NCBI GenBank assembly: GCA_963764805.1
Contig: CAVXUB010000001.1
Span: 62,001 to 126,000 of the forward strand
DNA: 64,000 nucleotides
Direction of reading: 5' to 3'
Source: CAVXUB01 sp963764805
Lineage (GTDB): Bacteria > Actinomycetota > Acidimicrobiia > Acidimicrobiales > Bog-793
Below, in pieces: positions 1 to 12,335 of this stretch. Position 1 is the first letter of the stretch; each line of letters starts with the position of its first letter. A program made the position numbers and the translations under genes. Below the pieces are notes generated by a model, which searched no databases, was not told the DNA's origin, and saw nothing but the letters and a program-made list of their open reading frames with translations.

Positions 1-351
1 GCCGATCGACTTGCCCAACACGTTGTCCGCCAGCATGACGACCACCAGATCGTCCCCGACGAAACGCTCCGCAAGGCCCAGCGCCTCCGCGATCCCCCCC
101 GGCTTCTCCTGGTAGGCGTAGAGCAGGCGCTCGATCCCGTACTCGTGGCCGTTGGAGAGGAGGCGGAAGAACTCGCCGGCGTGCGTGCCGCCCGTCACCA
201 CCATCATCTCCTGGATCCCTGCCAGGACGAGCGCCTCCACGGCGTAGCTCACCATCGGCCGGTCGTAGATCGGGAGCAGGTGCTTGTTGGTGATCCGAGT
301 GAGGGGGTGGAGGCGGCTGCCAGTGCCGCCGGCCAGCAGGACGCCCTTCAT
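1..351 (-). CDS. rmlA: Glucose-1-phosphate thymidylyltransferase family protein, 3' part cut by window edge
   Basis: Nucleotidyltransferase that activates sugar-1-phosphates to NDP-sugars for polysaccharide or rhamnose synthesis. The first 117 codons are visible. They begin with MKGVLLAGGTGSRLHPLT, the nucleotide-binding G-G-x-G-x-R-L signature, followed by NKHLLPIYDRPM, which is typical of RmlA/RfbA-type enzymes. The ATG at 351-349 overlaps the TGA of the upstream serine hydrolase (ATGA), so the two are probably translationally coupled. The rest of the gene lies beyond base 1. The family is clear, but the exact sugar substrate cannot be told from this part. No other sugar-nucleotide gene is in view. 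Confidence 0.85.
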   Translation of the reverse strand, partial: MKGVLLAGGTGSRLHPLTRITNKHLLPIYDRPMVSYAVEALVLAGIQEMMVVTGGTHAGEFFRLLSNGHEYGIERLLYAYQEKPGGIAEALGLAERFVGDDLVVVMLADNVLGKSIG

Positions 352-1175
352 CCGGGCGAGCGTATCTGGTCGCCGCCTCCCCTACAGGCTCGGAGCACGG
401 CGTCCGACAGGGCCGGCCAGGCAATCGTCGACCACTCGCCGAAGTCGCGGTCGGACAATGCCGCGCATGCCAACCCGGCCTCGGGATCGACCCACAGGAA
501 GCTGCCGCTCCTGCCGAAGTGGCCGAAGGTCCGGGCGGAGTTGAGGTCACCCGTCCAATGGGGCGCCTTGGTGGACTTGAGCTCCATGCCGAGTCCCCAG
601 TCGCAGGGCCGTTGCATGCCGAAGCCCGGCAGCACGCCGTCGATGCCCGGAAAGGCGACATGCGTCGCCTCGGCCAGCGTCTCCTCGCCGACGAGCGTCG
701 GCCTCATCAGCTCCCCGGCCAGCGCCAAGATGTCGACGAGCGGCCCCACGAGTCCGGAGGCGGCCGATCCTTCCAGCGTGGTGGCGTCCATCCCGAGCGG
801 CTCCAGCACTGCCATCCTCAGGTACTGGTCGAACGGCATTCCCGACATGGCGGCGAGACGCTCGGCGACCAACTCGTAGCCGGCATTGGAGTAGATACGC
901 CTCGTCCCCGGCACCGCCAGGCGGCGTGGCGGCAACTCGGGGGCCAGCCCACCGGCGTGCGCCAGCAGGTGGCGGACGGTGACGCCCTCCAACAGCTCGT
1001 CGCTGAGGTCGAGGGTGCCCTCCTCGTGCGCAACGAGGGTGGCGAGAGCCGTGGCCAGCTTCGTGACGGAGGCCCAGCGGAACGAACCACTGTCGCCGGC
1101 GATCTGGAGCCCGCCGTGGTGGCCGACGACGCCGGCGGCTGCCCGGCCGACTGGCCAGCCGCTGATACCCGCCAG
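348..1175 (-). CDS. Serine hydrolase, beta-lactamase (class C / esterase EstB) family, start unresolved
   Basis: Penicillin-binding-protein-like serine hydrolase. The reading frame gives GISGWPVGRAAAGVVGHHGG, then FRWASVTKLATAL with the S-x-x-K nucleophile motif SVTK, then HEEGTLDLSDELL and RHLLAHAGG. A Y-x-N-type element (YSNAGYE) follows about residue 95. Length near 275 residues is normal for the actinobacterial family. The frame has no ATG, GTG or TTG before the SVTK motif; the first is a TTG at 992, inside the conserved domain. I place the start at CTG 1175, just after the TAA of the dehydrogenase at 1183; a non-canonical start or an upstream indel are both possible. The substrate is unknown. 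Confidence 0.7.
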   Translation of the reverse strand: MAGISGWPVGRAAAGVVGHHGGLQIAGDSGSFRWASVTKLATALATLVAHEEGTLDLSDELLEGVTVRHLLAHAGGLAPELPPRRLAVPGTRRIYSNAGYELVAERLAAMSGMPFDQYLRMAVLEPLGMDATTLEGSAASGLVGPLVDILALAGELMRPTLVGEETLAEATHVAFPGIDGVLPGFGMQRPCDWGLGMELKSTKAPHWTGDLNSARTFGHFGRSGSFLWVDPEAGLACAALSDRDFGEWSTIAWPALSDAVLRACRGGGDQIRSPG

Positions 1176-1182
1176 TGCCGAG

Positions 1183-2047
1183 TTACTTGTCGTAGCGGTA
1201 GAAGCCGCGGCCGGTCTTGCGCCCGAGCAGACCCGCCTCGCACATCCGCGAGAGCATCGGAGGCGGTGCGTAGAGCGGCTCCTTGAACTCGTCGTAGAGC
1301 GACTGCGCGACTGCCATCGTGGTGTCGAGGCCGATCAGGTCGGTCAGGTGCAGCGGGCCCATCGGATGCGCGCAGCCCTCGATCATCCCGGCGTCGATGT
1401 CCTCGGCCGTGGCGAAGCCAGACTCGTACATGCGGATCGCCGACAGCAGGTAGGGGATCAGCAGCGAGTTGACGATGAAGCCGGCCCTGTCCTGCGAACG
1501 GATGACCCGCTTGCCCAGCTGATCCTCGGCGAAGGATGTCGCCATGTTGGCGGTCTCGTCGGCCGTCAGCAACGAGACCACGAGCTCGACCAGCCGGAGG
1601 ATCGGAACGGGGTTGAAGAAGTGGATCCCGATCACGGACTCGGGACGTGACGTCGCCATCGCCAGCTTCATCACCGGGATCGACGAGGTGTTGGTGGCGA
1701 GGATCGCCTGCTCCGACTGGACGATCTTGTCGAGCAGCGAGAAGACCTCCAGCTTGGCGGACTCGGCCTCGATCACGGCCTCCACCACGAGCTCCCGATC
1801 GGCCAGGGCGTCGAAGTCCGCCACGACCTGGATGCCGGCAAGCGCCTCCTGCATTCCCTCGTCCGTCAGCTTGCCGGCCTTCACAGCTCTGGCGAGCGAC
1901 TTCTCGACGCGCTCGGCGCCCGGCGGCCGCCGCGTCACCGTCGGCCTCCACCACCACCACGTCGAGGCCGGCCCGCGCCGAGACCTCGGCGATCCCCGAT
2001 CCCATGATCCCGCAGCCCACAACGCCCACTCGTTCAACAGCCACCAT
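1183..2047 (-). pseudogene. 3-hydroxybutyryl-CoA dehydrogenase, frameshifted near 1918
   Basis: NAD(P)-dependent oxidation of 3-hydroxyacyl-CoA (FadB2/Hbd family). The ATG at 2047 has a GAGAGG ribosome site six bases upstream and opens VERVGVVGCGIMGSGIAE, the Rossmann G-x-G-x-x-G. After VVVEADGDAAAAG the frame is lost, and the rest (ERVEKSLARAVKAGKLTDEG onward, to GRGFYRYDK and TAA) is in another frame. Dropping one base in the run gctcggcgcccggc (about 1911-1924) joins the two halves exactly. Downstream motifs (ATNTSSIPVMKLA, GIHFFNPVPIL, D-R-A-G-F-I-V-N-S-L-L) are intact. The joined protein is about 287 residues, normal length. I think a sequence error is more likely than a dead gene. Confidence 0.8.
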
Positions 2048-2140
2048 TGCCACCTCTCGTCCCGCGCGACCGCGTCGTCGCGCACGATCTTCGGACCCGA
2101 CCGCCGGCGTCCGCGTTACCGTCCGCCCGGGGATCTTATG

Positions 2141-2210
2141 AAGATTGTGTATTGAACCCGCTCCAGGGCGCGCTTGGCGCGCAATTTCGGGACTCTAAGA
2201 CACAATCCTC
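2141..2210. repeat. Imperfect inverted repeat between ftsX and the dehydrogenase
   Basis: GAAGATTGTGT (2140-2150) is matched by ACACAATCCTC (2200-2210), and the interior holds a second arm pair, GGCGCGC and GGCGCGC (palindromic), near 2167-2182. The whole could fold as one long stem just after the ftsX stop at 2228, so it may end that transcript. The ends also resemble a small mobile repeat. No T-run follows. Confidence 0.45.
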
Positions 2211-2227
2211 ACCGCTACCCGGCGTGC

Positions 2228-3115
2228 TCAGACGTCGAGATAGCGCCTGACTGCCACCGCCGAACCGATCGTGCCGACGATTGTGCCGACGACGAGCACC
2301 AGCACGACAGTCATCACAACCTGGTGGCTGCTCACGAAGGCCGACTGCAACGCGCTCACCCCGAAACGCTTGACCAGGTACTGGATCCCCTTGTTCGCCA
2401 GGATCACGATTCCCGCCGCCACCACCGCTCCGAGCAGGCCCTGCACGAGCCCCTCGAGCATGAACGGGATCCGGATGAACCAGTTGGTGGCACCCACGAG
2501 TTTCATCACTCCCACCTCTTTGCGGCGGGCGAAGATCGCCATCCGGATGGCGTTCAGTATCAGCACCAGCGAGGACACCATCAAGAGCAGGGCGATGACG
2601 AGCAGGATCGTCTGGATGACGTTGGTGACCTCCTGCATCACCCTGATCGACTTGGCGGGGTAGTTGACCGACAAGAGGCCCGGTTGGTCCTGGAACACAG
2701 TCGAGACCGTCGACGCCTCCGAAGGGTTCGTCAACGTGCACTGGAACAGAGGGGGCGTGTCCTGCACCGTCACGGCCGCCACGGCCGCCGGGTCGGCGGA
2801 CAGCAGATGCGACATCAGGGCGTGCGACTGCTGCTGGTCGAGGTAGGTGCACTTCTGGATCTGCGGCGTCGTCGCCGCCAGCGCCTTGACGGAGGAGATC
2901 TCGCTCGTCGTAGCCGACGCCTTCATGAAGATCTCGAGGTTGACGTTGTTCTGCCACTGCCCGATGTCGGAGGTGACGGCCTGCTTCAGCAACAGCGAGG
3001 CGCCCACGAGCGAGAGGGACACGGCGACCGTGAGGATGGCCGCCAGGGCCATCATCCGGTTCCGCCAGAGGTTGGAGGTTGTCTCCTTGGCGATGTAGCC
3101 GACCGAGACGGGCAT
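2228..3115 (-). CDS. ftsX: Cell division ABC-like permease FtsX
   Basis: Membrane partner of FtsE that couples the divisome to peptidoglycan hydrolases. The 295-residue protein has the FtsX plan: short cytoplasmic start (VGYIAKETTSNLWRNR), a first membrane helix (MMALAAILTVAVSLSLVGA), a large extracellular domain with two cysteines that may pair (about residues 89 and 126), then three helices near residues 170-290. The ATG at 3115 directly follows the TAG of ftsE, so they are co-transcribed. In many actinobacteria ftsX is followed by smpB; here an inverted repeat and an unrelated dehydrogenase follow instead. Confidence 0.95.
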   Translation of the reverse strand: MPVSVGYIAKETTSNLWRNRMMALAAILTVAVSLSLVGASLLLKQAVTSDIGQWQNNVNLEIFMKASATTSEISSVKALAATTPQIQKCTYLDQQQSHALMSHLLSADPAAVAAVTVQDTPPLFQCTLTNPSEASTVSTVFQDQPGLLSVNYPAKSIRVMQEVTNVIQTILLVIALLLMVSSLVLILNAIRMAIFARRKEVGVMKLVGATNWFIRIPFMLEGLVQGLLGAVVAAGIVILANKGIQYLVKRFGVSALQSAFVSSHQVVMTVVLVLVVGTIVGTIGSAVAVRRYLDV

Positions 3116-4030
<915 letters not shown>

Positions 4031-4115
4031 CCGATCCCCTCTCGTCTTGCTCGCGCCCGTGTTGGCGTGGGCTCGATCTATCGGGGCACGAATGCCTCGG
4101 CTGCCCACACGGTCC

Positions 4116-4132
4116 CGTCCACGGTGTGGACG
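4116..4132 (-). terminator. Perfect short hairpin in the prfB-ftsE gap
   Basis: CGTCCAC-ggt-GTGGACG is a perfect 7-bp stem with a 3-base loop in the 168-base gap between the prfB stop (4199) and the ftsE start (4030). No T-run follows, so it could be a weak terminator, attenuator or mRNA-processing hairpin. Confidence 0.3.
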
Positions 4133-4198
4133 ATCGCGGCAACGGCATCGCGCCTGTGCGGTCGCTCGTGCTCCACAGACCCTACCATCCGAGGCCGG

Positions 4199-5377
4199 CT
4201 ACGGTCCCGGGACGACCCCGTTCTGTCTTTGCCACTGCAAGAAGGCGACCATGAAGTCGTCGAGGTCACCATCGAGAACCGCGTCCACGTTGCCGACTTC
4301 GTGCGACGACCTGAGATCTTTCACCTGCCGGTAGGGCGCCAGCACGTACGAACGGATCTGGTTGCCCCAGGCCACATCGCTCTGCGGGCCGCTAAGCGCC
4401 TGCATCGCCGCCAGGTGCTCCTCGCGCTGCCGGTCGGCCAGCTTGGCGGCGAGGATCTGCATCGCCCGGGCCTTGTTCTGGTGCTGGCTGCGCTCGTTCT
4501 GGCAGGAGACCACGATGCCCGTCGGGAGGTGGGTGATGCGAACCGCCGAGTCCGTGACGTTGACGTGCTGGCCGCCCGCTCCCGAGGAGCGGTACGTGTC
4601 GATGCGAAGCTCCTTCTCGTCGATCGACACCTCGCCCGAGAGGTCCTCCAGGAAGGGCGTCACGTCGAGAGAGGCAAAACTCGTCTGCCTGCGATGTTGG
4701 GCATCGAACGGCGACATGCGGACCAGTCGGTGGACACCTCGCTCCGCCCGCAGCAGCCCATACGCATGACGGCCCCGGACGATGAAGGTGGCAGACAGGA
4801 TCCCGGCCTCCTGGCCGGCCGACACTTCGTCCAGCTCCACCTCCATGCCCCGTCGCTCCGCCCAGCGCAGGTACATCCGGAGCATCATCTCGGCCCAGTC
4901 CTGGGCGTCGGTCCCGCCTGCGCCGGCGTGGATCTCCGCAACGGCGTCCCGCTCGTCGTGCTCGCCCGAGAAGAGGGACCGCAGCTCGAGCTGGTCGAGC
5001 TCGGCGGCCTGCGACGCCGCGGCCGCTGCCAGGTCGGCGAGCAGCTCGCCAGCCTCGTCGCGGTCGCCGTCGCCGGTGGACTCCTCGGATGACACGAGCT
5101 CGTACATCTCCGCCGTGTCGCGAATCCGCCTGGCGAGCGAGTCGAGCAGGTCGACGTCGTCCTTCACGCGGCCGTAGGCCGTGGTCAGCTCCTTCGCCCG
5201 GTCAGGATCCGACCACAGATCGGGTTCAGCGACCTGCTTCTCCAGCGCTTCGAGCTGCTCTCGCAGATCGTCCAGCCGAAGGTACCGGCGCGCCTCGTCG
5301 AGACGTCGCTGAAGATCCACCAGCTGGTCGGGCAGATCGAGGGGCGAGGCAGCCTCGCCCGGCGTAGCAGTCGGCAT
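4199..5377 (-). CDS. prfB: Peptide chain release factor 2
   Basis: Reads UGA and UAA stop codons and triggers peptide release. The 392-residue protein has the N-terminal helical domain, the RF2-type stop-recognition tripeptide SPF (in VRMSPFDAQ), and the catalytic GGQ at residues 268-270 in SSGAGGQHVNVTDSAV. The C-terminal DLDDFMVAFLQW is typical. The frame is continuous from ATG 5377, so the programmed +1 frameshift used to autoregulate many bacterial prfB genes is absent. It starts six bases after the out-of-frame secA tail and precedes ftsEX, the usual actinobacterial order. Confidence 0.97.
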   Translation of the reverse strand: MPTATPGEAASPLDLPDQLVDLQRRLDEARRYLRLDDLREQLEALEKQVAEPDLWSDPDRAKELTTAYGRVKDDVDLLDSLARRIRDTAEMYELVSSEESTGDGDRDEAGELLADLAAAAASQAAELDQLELRSLFSGEHDERDAVAEIHAGAGGTDAQDWAEMMLRMYLRWAERRGMEVELDEVSAGQEAGILSATFIVRGRHAYGLLRAERGVHRLVRMSPFDAQHRRQTSFASLDVTPFLEDLSGEVSIDEKELRIDTYRSSGAGGQHVNVTDSAVRITHLPTGIVVSCQNERSQHQNKARAMQILAAKLADRQREEHLAAMQALSGPQSDVAWGNQIRSYVLAPYRQVKDLRSSHEVGNVDAVLDGDLDDFMVAFLQWQRQNGVVPGP

Positions 5378-5383
5378 GAGCCC

Positions 5384-5591
5384 TCAGCCGGCGCTACCGG
5401 CGGACCCGGCTGAGCCAGAGCCGGCGGCGCCGTGGCAGACCTTGTACTTGCGGCCAGAGCCGCACCAGCACGGGTCGTTGCGACCGAGCTTGGCCGCGCC
5501 GGGGCCAGCCGCAGCCGTGCCGGCACTGCCGGCACTGCCGACTGACTTGCCGGGACCCGCGGCCGAGGTCCGTCGCTGCGCGGAGGCCTCC

Positions 5592-5611
<20 letters not shown>
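5384..5611 (-). pseudogene. Out-of-frame SEC-C (zinc-binding) tail of secA
   Basis: The frame running into the TGA at 5384 encodes SRLQKAEEASAQRR, a Gly/Ala/Ser linker, and KLGRNDPCWCGSGRKYKVCHG. This is the C-x-C-x8-C-H zinc motif that normally ends SecA and contacts SecB or ribosomes. It is one frame away from the main secA frame, which stops at 5592. The switch point coincides with a run of six C (5612-5617 on the plus strand). A one-base length error there would join tail and body, so this is best read as the true secA 3' end. Confidence 0.8.
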
Positions 5612-8324
<2,713 letters not shown>

Positions 8325-8332
8325 GACCGGAA

Positions 8333-8338
8333 AGTCTA
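8333..8338 (-). promoter_or_regulatory. -10-like box TAGACT of secA
   Basis: TAGACT ends eight bases before GTG 8324, leaving no room for a ribosome site. This suggests a leaderless secA mRNA. No clear -35 is visible. Confidence 0.45.
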
Positions 8339-9966
8339 CGCCGGGACAGGACTCGCCCATTTTCGGGGATGGCTCGCGCCCTCCCTCGCCGCTCGCAGCC
8401 GACCCTTGCTGCGTTATGTGTCAGAAGTGGACCCGACCGCAGGAAAGGTGCCCCCGAAACAAAGCCTGAACCGACAGCGCCCGACTCGAACAGGCGCAGG
8501 CTCAGTTGCCGGCGACGGCGAGCGGGATCCGCCTCCGCAGAGCGCCACTCGCCGCCCGTCGCGACCCTCCCCGCCAGAGCCGACGGAGCCAACGGCTCCA
8601 GCGACAGCAGCTCGCCGTTCAGGTGATGGGCGCCGGCACCTGTGACCCGCACCTGCCCGAACACCCCGGATGACACCTCCACAGGGGCGCCTGCGATCAC
8701 GGGGCTGAAGTGGACCAGCTTGTTCTGCCTGGTCCGGCCCGAGAGGACGCCGGGGTCGCGCTTGGAGGGGCCCTCGACGACGATCTCCTCCTGCTTGCCG
8801 ACACGCGCCTCGTGGCGGGCGAGTGAGGACCGCTCTATCACCACCATCAAGCGTGCGAAACGCTCCCCCACCACCTCCTCGGGTACGTACCTGTCGACCA
8901 TCTCGGCGGCGCGCGTGCCGGGCCGCGGCGAGAAGATGAAGGTGTAGGCGCTGTCGTAGGCAGCCGCGGCGGCGACCTCGAGCGTGCGCTCGAAGTCCTC
9001 CTCGGTCTCGCCGGGAAAGCCGACGATGATGTCGGTGGTCACCGCGAGATCAGGGATGGCGGAGCGGGCTGCCGCCAGCTTGGCGAGGTAGCGCTCGGCG
9101 GTGTACCCGCGGCGCATCGCCTTCAGCACGGCGTCGCTCCCCGACTGGAGCGGCAGGTGCAGGTGCTCGCAGACGGCGGGCGTCTCGGCCATGGCGGCGA
9201 TGGCGTCCGGACCGAAGTCTTTGGGGTGCGGGCTCGTGTAGCGGATGCGCCGGATCCCCTCGATCTCGCCGATCGCCCGCAACAACGGTGCGAACAGCGG
9301 ACGCGGCCGGTGGGCGCCGTCACGCCCGTAGGAGTTGACGTTCTGGCCGAGCAGGGTCACCTCGGCGGTGCCGGTGGCTGCCAGCGCCTCGATCTCGGCG
9401 AGGATCTCGTCCATCGGGCGGCTCACCTCCTTGCCGCGCACCGAGGGCACGATGCAGAAGGCGCAGGAGTTATCGCAGCCGATCTGGATCGTCACCCACG
9501 CGGCATGCGGAAGGTCGGCCCGGACCGGCAGTGCCGTCGGAAATGTGGCTGCGTCCTCGGCCGCTGCCGCCTCCAGGATCTCGACGACGGGCCGCCCCAG
9601 CTGGCGTGCCTGGCGTAGCAGCTCGGTCGCTCTTCCCAGGTTGTGCGTGCCGAACACGGCGTCGACGAAGGGCGCCCGCTCGACGATGCGCTGTCGGTCC
9701 TTCTGCGCCAGGCACCCGCCGACGGCGATCTGCATCCCGGGGCGAGCGGCTCGCAACGCCTTCAGGTTGCCGAGGTGCCCGTAGAACTTGTTGTCGGCGT
9801 TCTCGCGGATGCAGCAGGTGTTGAGAACGACGAGATCCGCTTCCTCGAGGTCCTCGGTGCGCTCCATACCGTCGGCGCAGAACTGGGCCGCAAGGCGTTC
9901 CGAGTCGTGCTCGTTCATCTGGCACCCGAACGTCCGGACGTAGAACTTCCTCGCAGTCACCGACCC

Positions 9967-9972
9967 AGGATA
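9967..9972 (-). promoter_or_regulatory. -10-like box TATCCT of miaB
   Basis: TATCCT lies six bases before GTG 9960 in the 60-base gap shared with the divergent endonuclease IV gene. It suggests a leaderless transcript. Confidence 0.45.
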
Positions 9973-10006
9973 GGTCCCTCGCAGGGGCACGCCCGGCGGG
10001 TGCCGC

Positions 10007-10012
10007 TACCGT
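10007..10012 (+). promoter_or_regulatory. -10-like box TACCGT of the endonuclease IV gene
   Basis: TACCGT ends eight bases before GTG 10021; no Shine-Dalgarno sequence is present between them. It probably drives a leaderless transcript. Confidence 0.4.
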
Positions 10013-10020
10013 GCGTAAGC

Positions 10021-10911
10021 GTGCGTTTCGGGGCGAATGTTGGCACGGGAGGCGAGCTCCGCAATGCCATCCTGCGGGCAGCTGCGATGGGCGCCGAAGC
10101 TGTCCAGTTCTTCGCCCAGAACGCGCGGGCCTGGAAGTCGCGCCCCTGGGACGAGACGGCGGTAGGCGCATACCAACAGGCCAAGGACGCCCATCCCGGC
10201 GTGAGCGCCGTGTTCTGCCATGCCCCCTATCTGATCAACCTGGCCGCCAAGTCCTCCGAGACGGCGGAGCGCTCCGTCACATGCCTCGACGCCAACCTCC
10301 TCGTCTCGACCTCGATCGGCGCCGACGGTCTGGTGCTCCACCTCGGGAGCCATCTCGGAGCCGGCCTCGAGGCGGTGTTGGCCGACATCGTGCGCACCCT
10401 CCGGCAAGCTCTCGAGAAGGTCGAGCAGGCGACCCAGCTACCTGCCGCGCCGATCCTGCTCGAGAACACTGCGGGGGCCGGCGGGACGATCGGTCGCTCC
10501 GTCGAGGATCTGGCTCGGGTCCTGGCCGAGGCCGGCGGCGATCACAGACTGGGCGTCTGCATCGACACGCAGCACCTGTTCGCCTCCGGCGTCGACTTCA
10601 CGACTCCCGCCAAGGCAGACCAGGTGGTGGCATCCCTCGATCGGACCGTGGGGCTTGACCGCCTCCGCTGCATCCACCTGAACGACTCCAAGGTCCCCCT
10701 CGGCGCCAACAGCGATCGGCACGCCAACCCCGGAGAGGGCCTGATCGGCAAGAGCGGGCTCGGAGCCCTCATCTCGCATCCGGCCCTGCAGCGCCTGCCG
10801 GCGATCCTGGAGACAGCCGGCATCTCGGGGAGGGGCGCCGGAGCCGAAGATCTGGCGGTCGTCCGCCGGATCCACTCCGCCGCGCTGCGCAGGCGCCGGG
10901 GACCCCGCTGA
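10021..10911 (+). CDS. nfo: Deoxyribonuclease IV (AP endonuclease IV family)
   Basis: Metal-dependent endonuclease that cuts DNA 5' of abasic sites in base excision repair. GTG 10021 opens VRFGANVGTGGELRNAI. The TIM-barrel signatures of the AP2Ec family are present: AVQFFAQNARAW, FCHAPYLINLA, LVLHLGSHLG, LLENTAGAGGTIG (metal-binding Glu), GVCIDTQHLFASG (Asp, His), CIHLNDSKVPLGANSDRHANPGEG and LETAGISG. Length 296 residues is normal. It diverges from miaB and is convergent with the LpdA-like gene, whose stop is 49 bases away. Confidence 0.93.
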   Translation: MRFGANVGTGGELRNAILRAAAMGAEAVQFFAQNARAWKSRPWDETAVGAYQQAKDAHPGVSAVFCHAPYLINLAAKSSETAERSVTCLDANLLVSTSIGADGLVLHLGSHLGAGLEAVLADIVRTLRQALEKVEQATQLPAAPILLENTAGAGGTIGRSVEDLARVLAEAGGDHRLGVCIDTQHLFASGVDFTTPAKADQVVASLDRTVGLDRLRCIHLNDSKVPLGANSDRHANPGEGLIGKSGLGALISHPALQRLPAILETAGISGRGAGAEDLAVVRRIHSAALRRRRGPR

Positions 10912-10960
10912 TGAGCGGACCGGTGCCGGAGACCGAGTGGCCGGAGGCGCCGGACCTGCC

Positions 10961-12325
10961 TCAATCAGCGGCGTCCGCCAGCGACTCGGCAAGCGCCGGG
11001 TGCACGAAGAGGCTCTCGGCGAGGTCGAGCACGTGCAGGTTGGCTGTGACGGCGAGGGCGATGACCGAGATCAGCTCCGAGGCGCGTGCGCCGACGATCG
11101 AACCTCCGAGAACGCTGCCGGTCAGCGGATCGGAGACGATCTTCACGAAGCCTCTCGAGTCGCCGTCGATCACCGCCCGGGCGTTGGCCGCGAACGGCAC
11201 CTTGGTGACGCGGATCTTCCGCCCGATGGCGAACGCCTCCGCCTCCGCCAAGCCGACGTCGGCGATCTCCGGCTCGGTGAAGATCGCAGAAGCGGCCTTG
11301 TCGTAGTCGAGATGCCGGTGCTGCCGGGTGTGGAGCCCCATCGCGTGCTCGGCGGCCTTGCGGCCCTGGACGGCTGCGACCGAGGCCAGTTGCAGCCGTC
11401 CCGCCAGGTCGCCGGCAGCGTAGATGTGACCGGCCTTCGTCTGGCAGTGGTGGTTGACCGGGACGTAGCCCGCCTCGTTGGTCTCCACACCTGCGCATTC
11501 CAGGGCAAGGCCCTGCGAGGCCGGGACCGAGCCGATCGCAAGCAGGGCGTGAGAGCCGCGCACCGTCCGCCCGTCATCGCAGCGCACCGCAACACCGTCT
11601 CCGGACCGCTCGATCCCTACCGCCCGCGCCCCCTTCAGCAGCGAGACGCCCGAGGCCAGGAAGTCCGCCTCCAGAGCGGCGGCGACCTCCGGATCCTTCT
11701 GCGGCAGCACCTGCTGCCGGGAGACGATCAGGGTCACCTTGGACCCGATGGAGCGGAACAGGTGGACGAACTCCACCCCCGTCACACCCGACCCGACGAC
11801 GACCATGTGCTCGGGCACCACCGGTGGCGGATAGGCGTCTCTCGTCAGGAGCACGCGCTCGTGGTCGATCGTGCACCACTCGGGGACCCGCGGGTTGGAC
11901 CCCGTCGCCAGCAGCACCGCGTCGGCCTCCAGGTGCACCTCCTCCCCGCCCGCCAGCTCCGCCACCACCTCGTGGTGGCCTGCGAGACGTCCCCGGCCCC
12001 GCACCACCCGCACGCCTTGGCTGTCGAGCTGGGACGCCAGCGACTCCGAGAGGTGGCGCTCGATGTTGCGGACCCGTTCCCTGAGCGCCGCCAGATCCAG
12101 ACCAGGCTTCAACGGCTCCAGCCCCATCATCCGCGCCCGCCCGGCGAGGGTCATCACGCCGCCGGTGGCGATCATCGCCTTGGAGGGGATGCAGTCCCAG
12201 AGGTTGGCCGCTCCCCCGATGATCCCCTCCTCGATGAGTGACACCTCGGCGCCGAGGCGGGCGGCGGTCGCCGCCGCGTTCACCCCGCCCGGCCCACCGC
12301 CGATGATCACGAAACGAACCGGCAC
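10961..12325 (-). CDS. lpdA: LpdA-type NAD(P)H quinone reductase / disulfide-oxidoreductase-like flavoprotein
   Basis: FAD protein with the fold of dihydrolipoamide dehydrogenase. Start GTG 12325 (VPVRFVIIGGGPGG) is preceded by GGTAGGG eight bases upstream. The FAD-binding GGGPGG is at residues 8-13; ATGSNPR, the NAD(P)-binding VVVGSGVTGVEF, and YAAGDLAGRLQLASVA follow. The redox-active pair C-x4-C is missing: the segment reads GGAANLWDCIPSK, with Ala in place of the first Cys. This matches the Rv3303c LpdA subgroup of mycobacteria, reported as quinone reductases protecting against oxidative stress, rather than true lipoamide dehydrogenases. The gene follows the sirtuin by ten bases. Confidence 0.85.
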   Translation of the reverse strand: MPVRFVIIGGGPGGVNAAATAARLGAEVSLIEEGIIGGAANLWDCIPSKAMIATGGVMTLAGRARMMGLEPLKPGLDLAALRERVRNIERHLSESLASQLDSQGVRVVRGRGRLAGHHEVVAELAGGEEVHLEADAVLLATGSNPRVPEWCTIDHERVLLTRDAYPPPVVPEHMVVVGSGVTGVEFVHLFRSIGSKVTLIVSRQQVLPQKDPEVAAALEADFLASGVSLLKGARAVGIERSGDGVAVRCDDGRTVRGSHALLAIGSVPASQGLALECAGVETNEAGYVPVNHHCQTKAGHIYAAGDLAGRLQLASVAAVQGRKAAEHAMGLHTRQHRHLDYDKAASAIFTEPEIADVGLAEAEAFAIGRKIRVTKVPFAANARAVIDGDSRGFVKIVSDPLTGSVLGGSIVGARASELISVIALAVTANLHVLDLAESLFVHPALAESLADAAD

Positions 12326-12335
12326 CTGACGAACC

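Noticed and set aside
4078..4272. Small minus-strand frame of 64 codons between prfB and ftsE
   Set aside because: It overlaps the conserved prfB 3' end in another frame and has no ribosome site.
5290..5377. Programmed +1 frameshift site of prfB
   Set aside because: The release factor frame is continuous from ATG 5377 and no in-frame UGA or CUUUGA-type site exists.
10911..11306. Frame starting ATGAGCGGACCG directly after the endonuclease IV stop
   Set aside because: The TGATGA overlap looked like coupling, but the frame is antisense to the conserved C-terminus of the LpdA-like gene and is not conserved.
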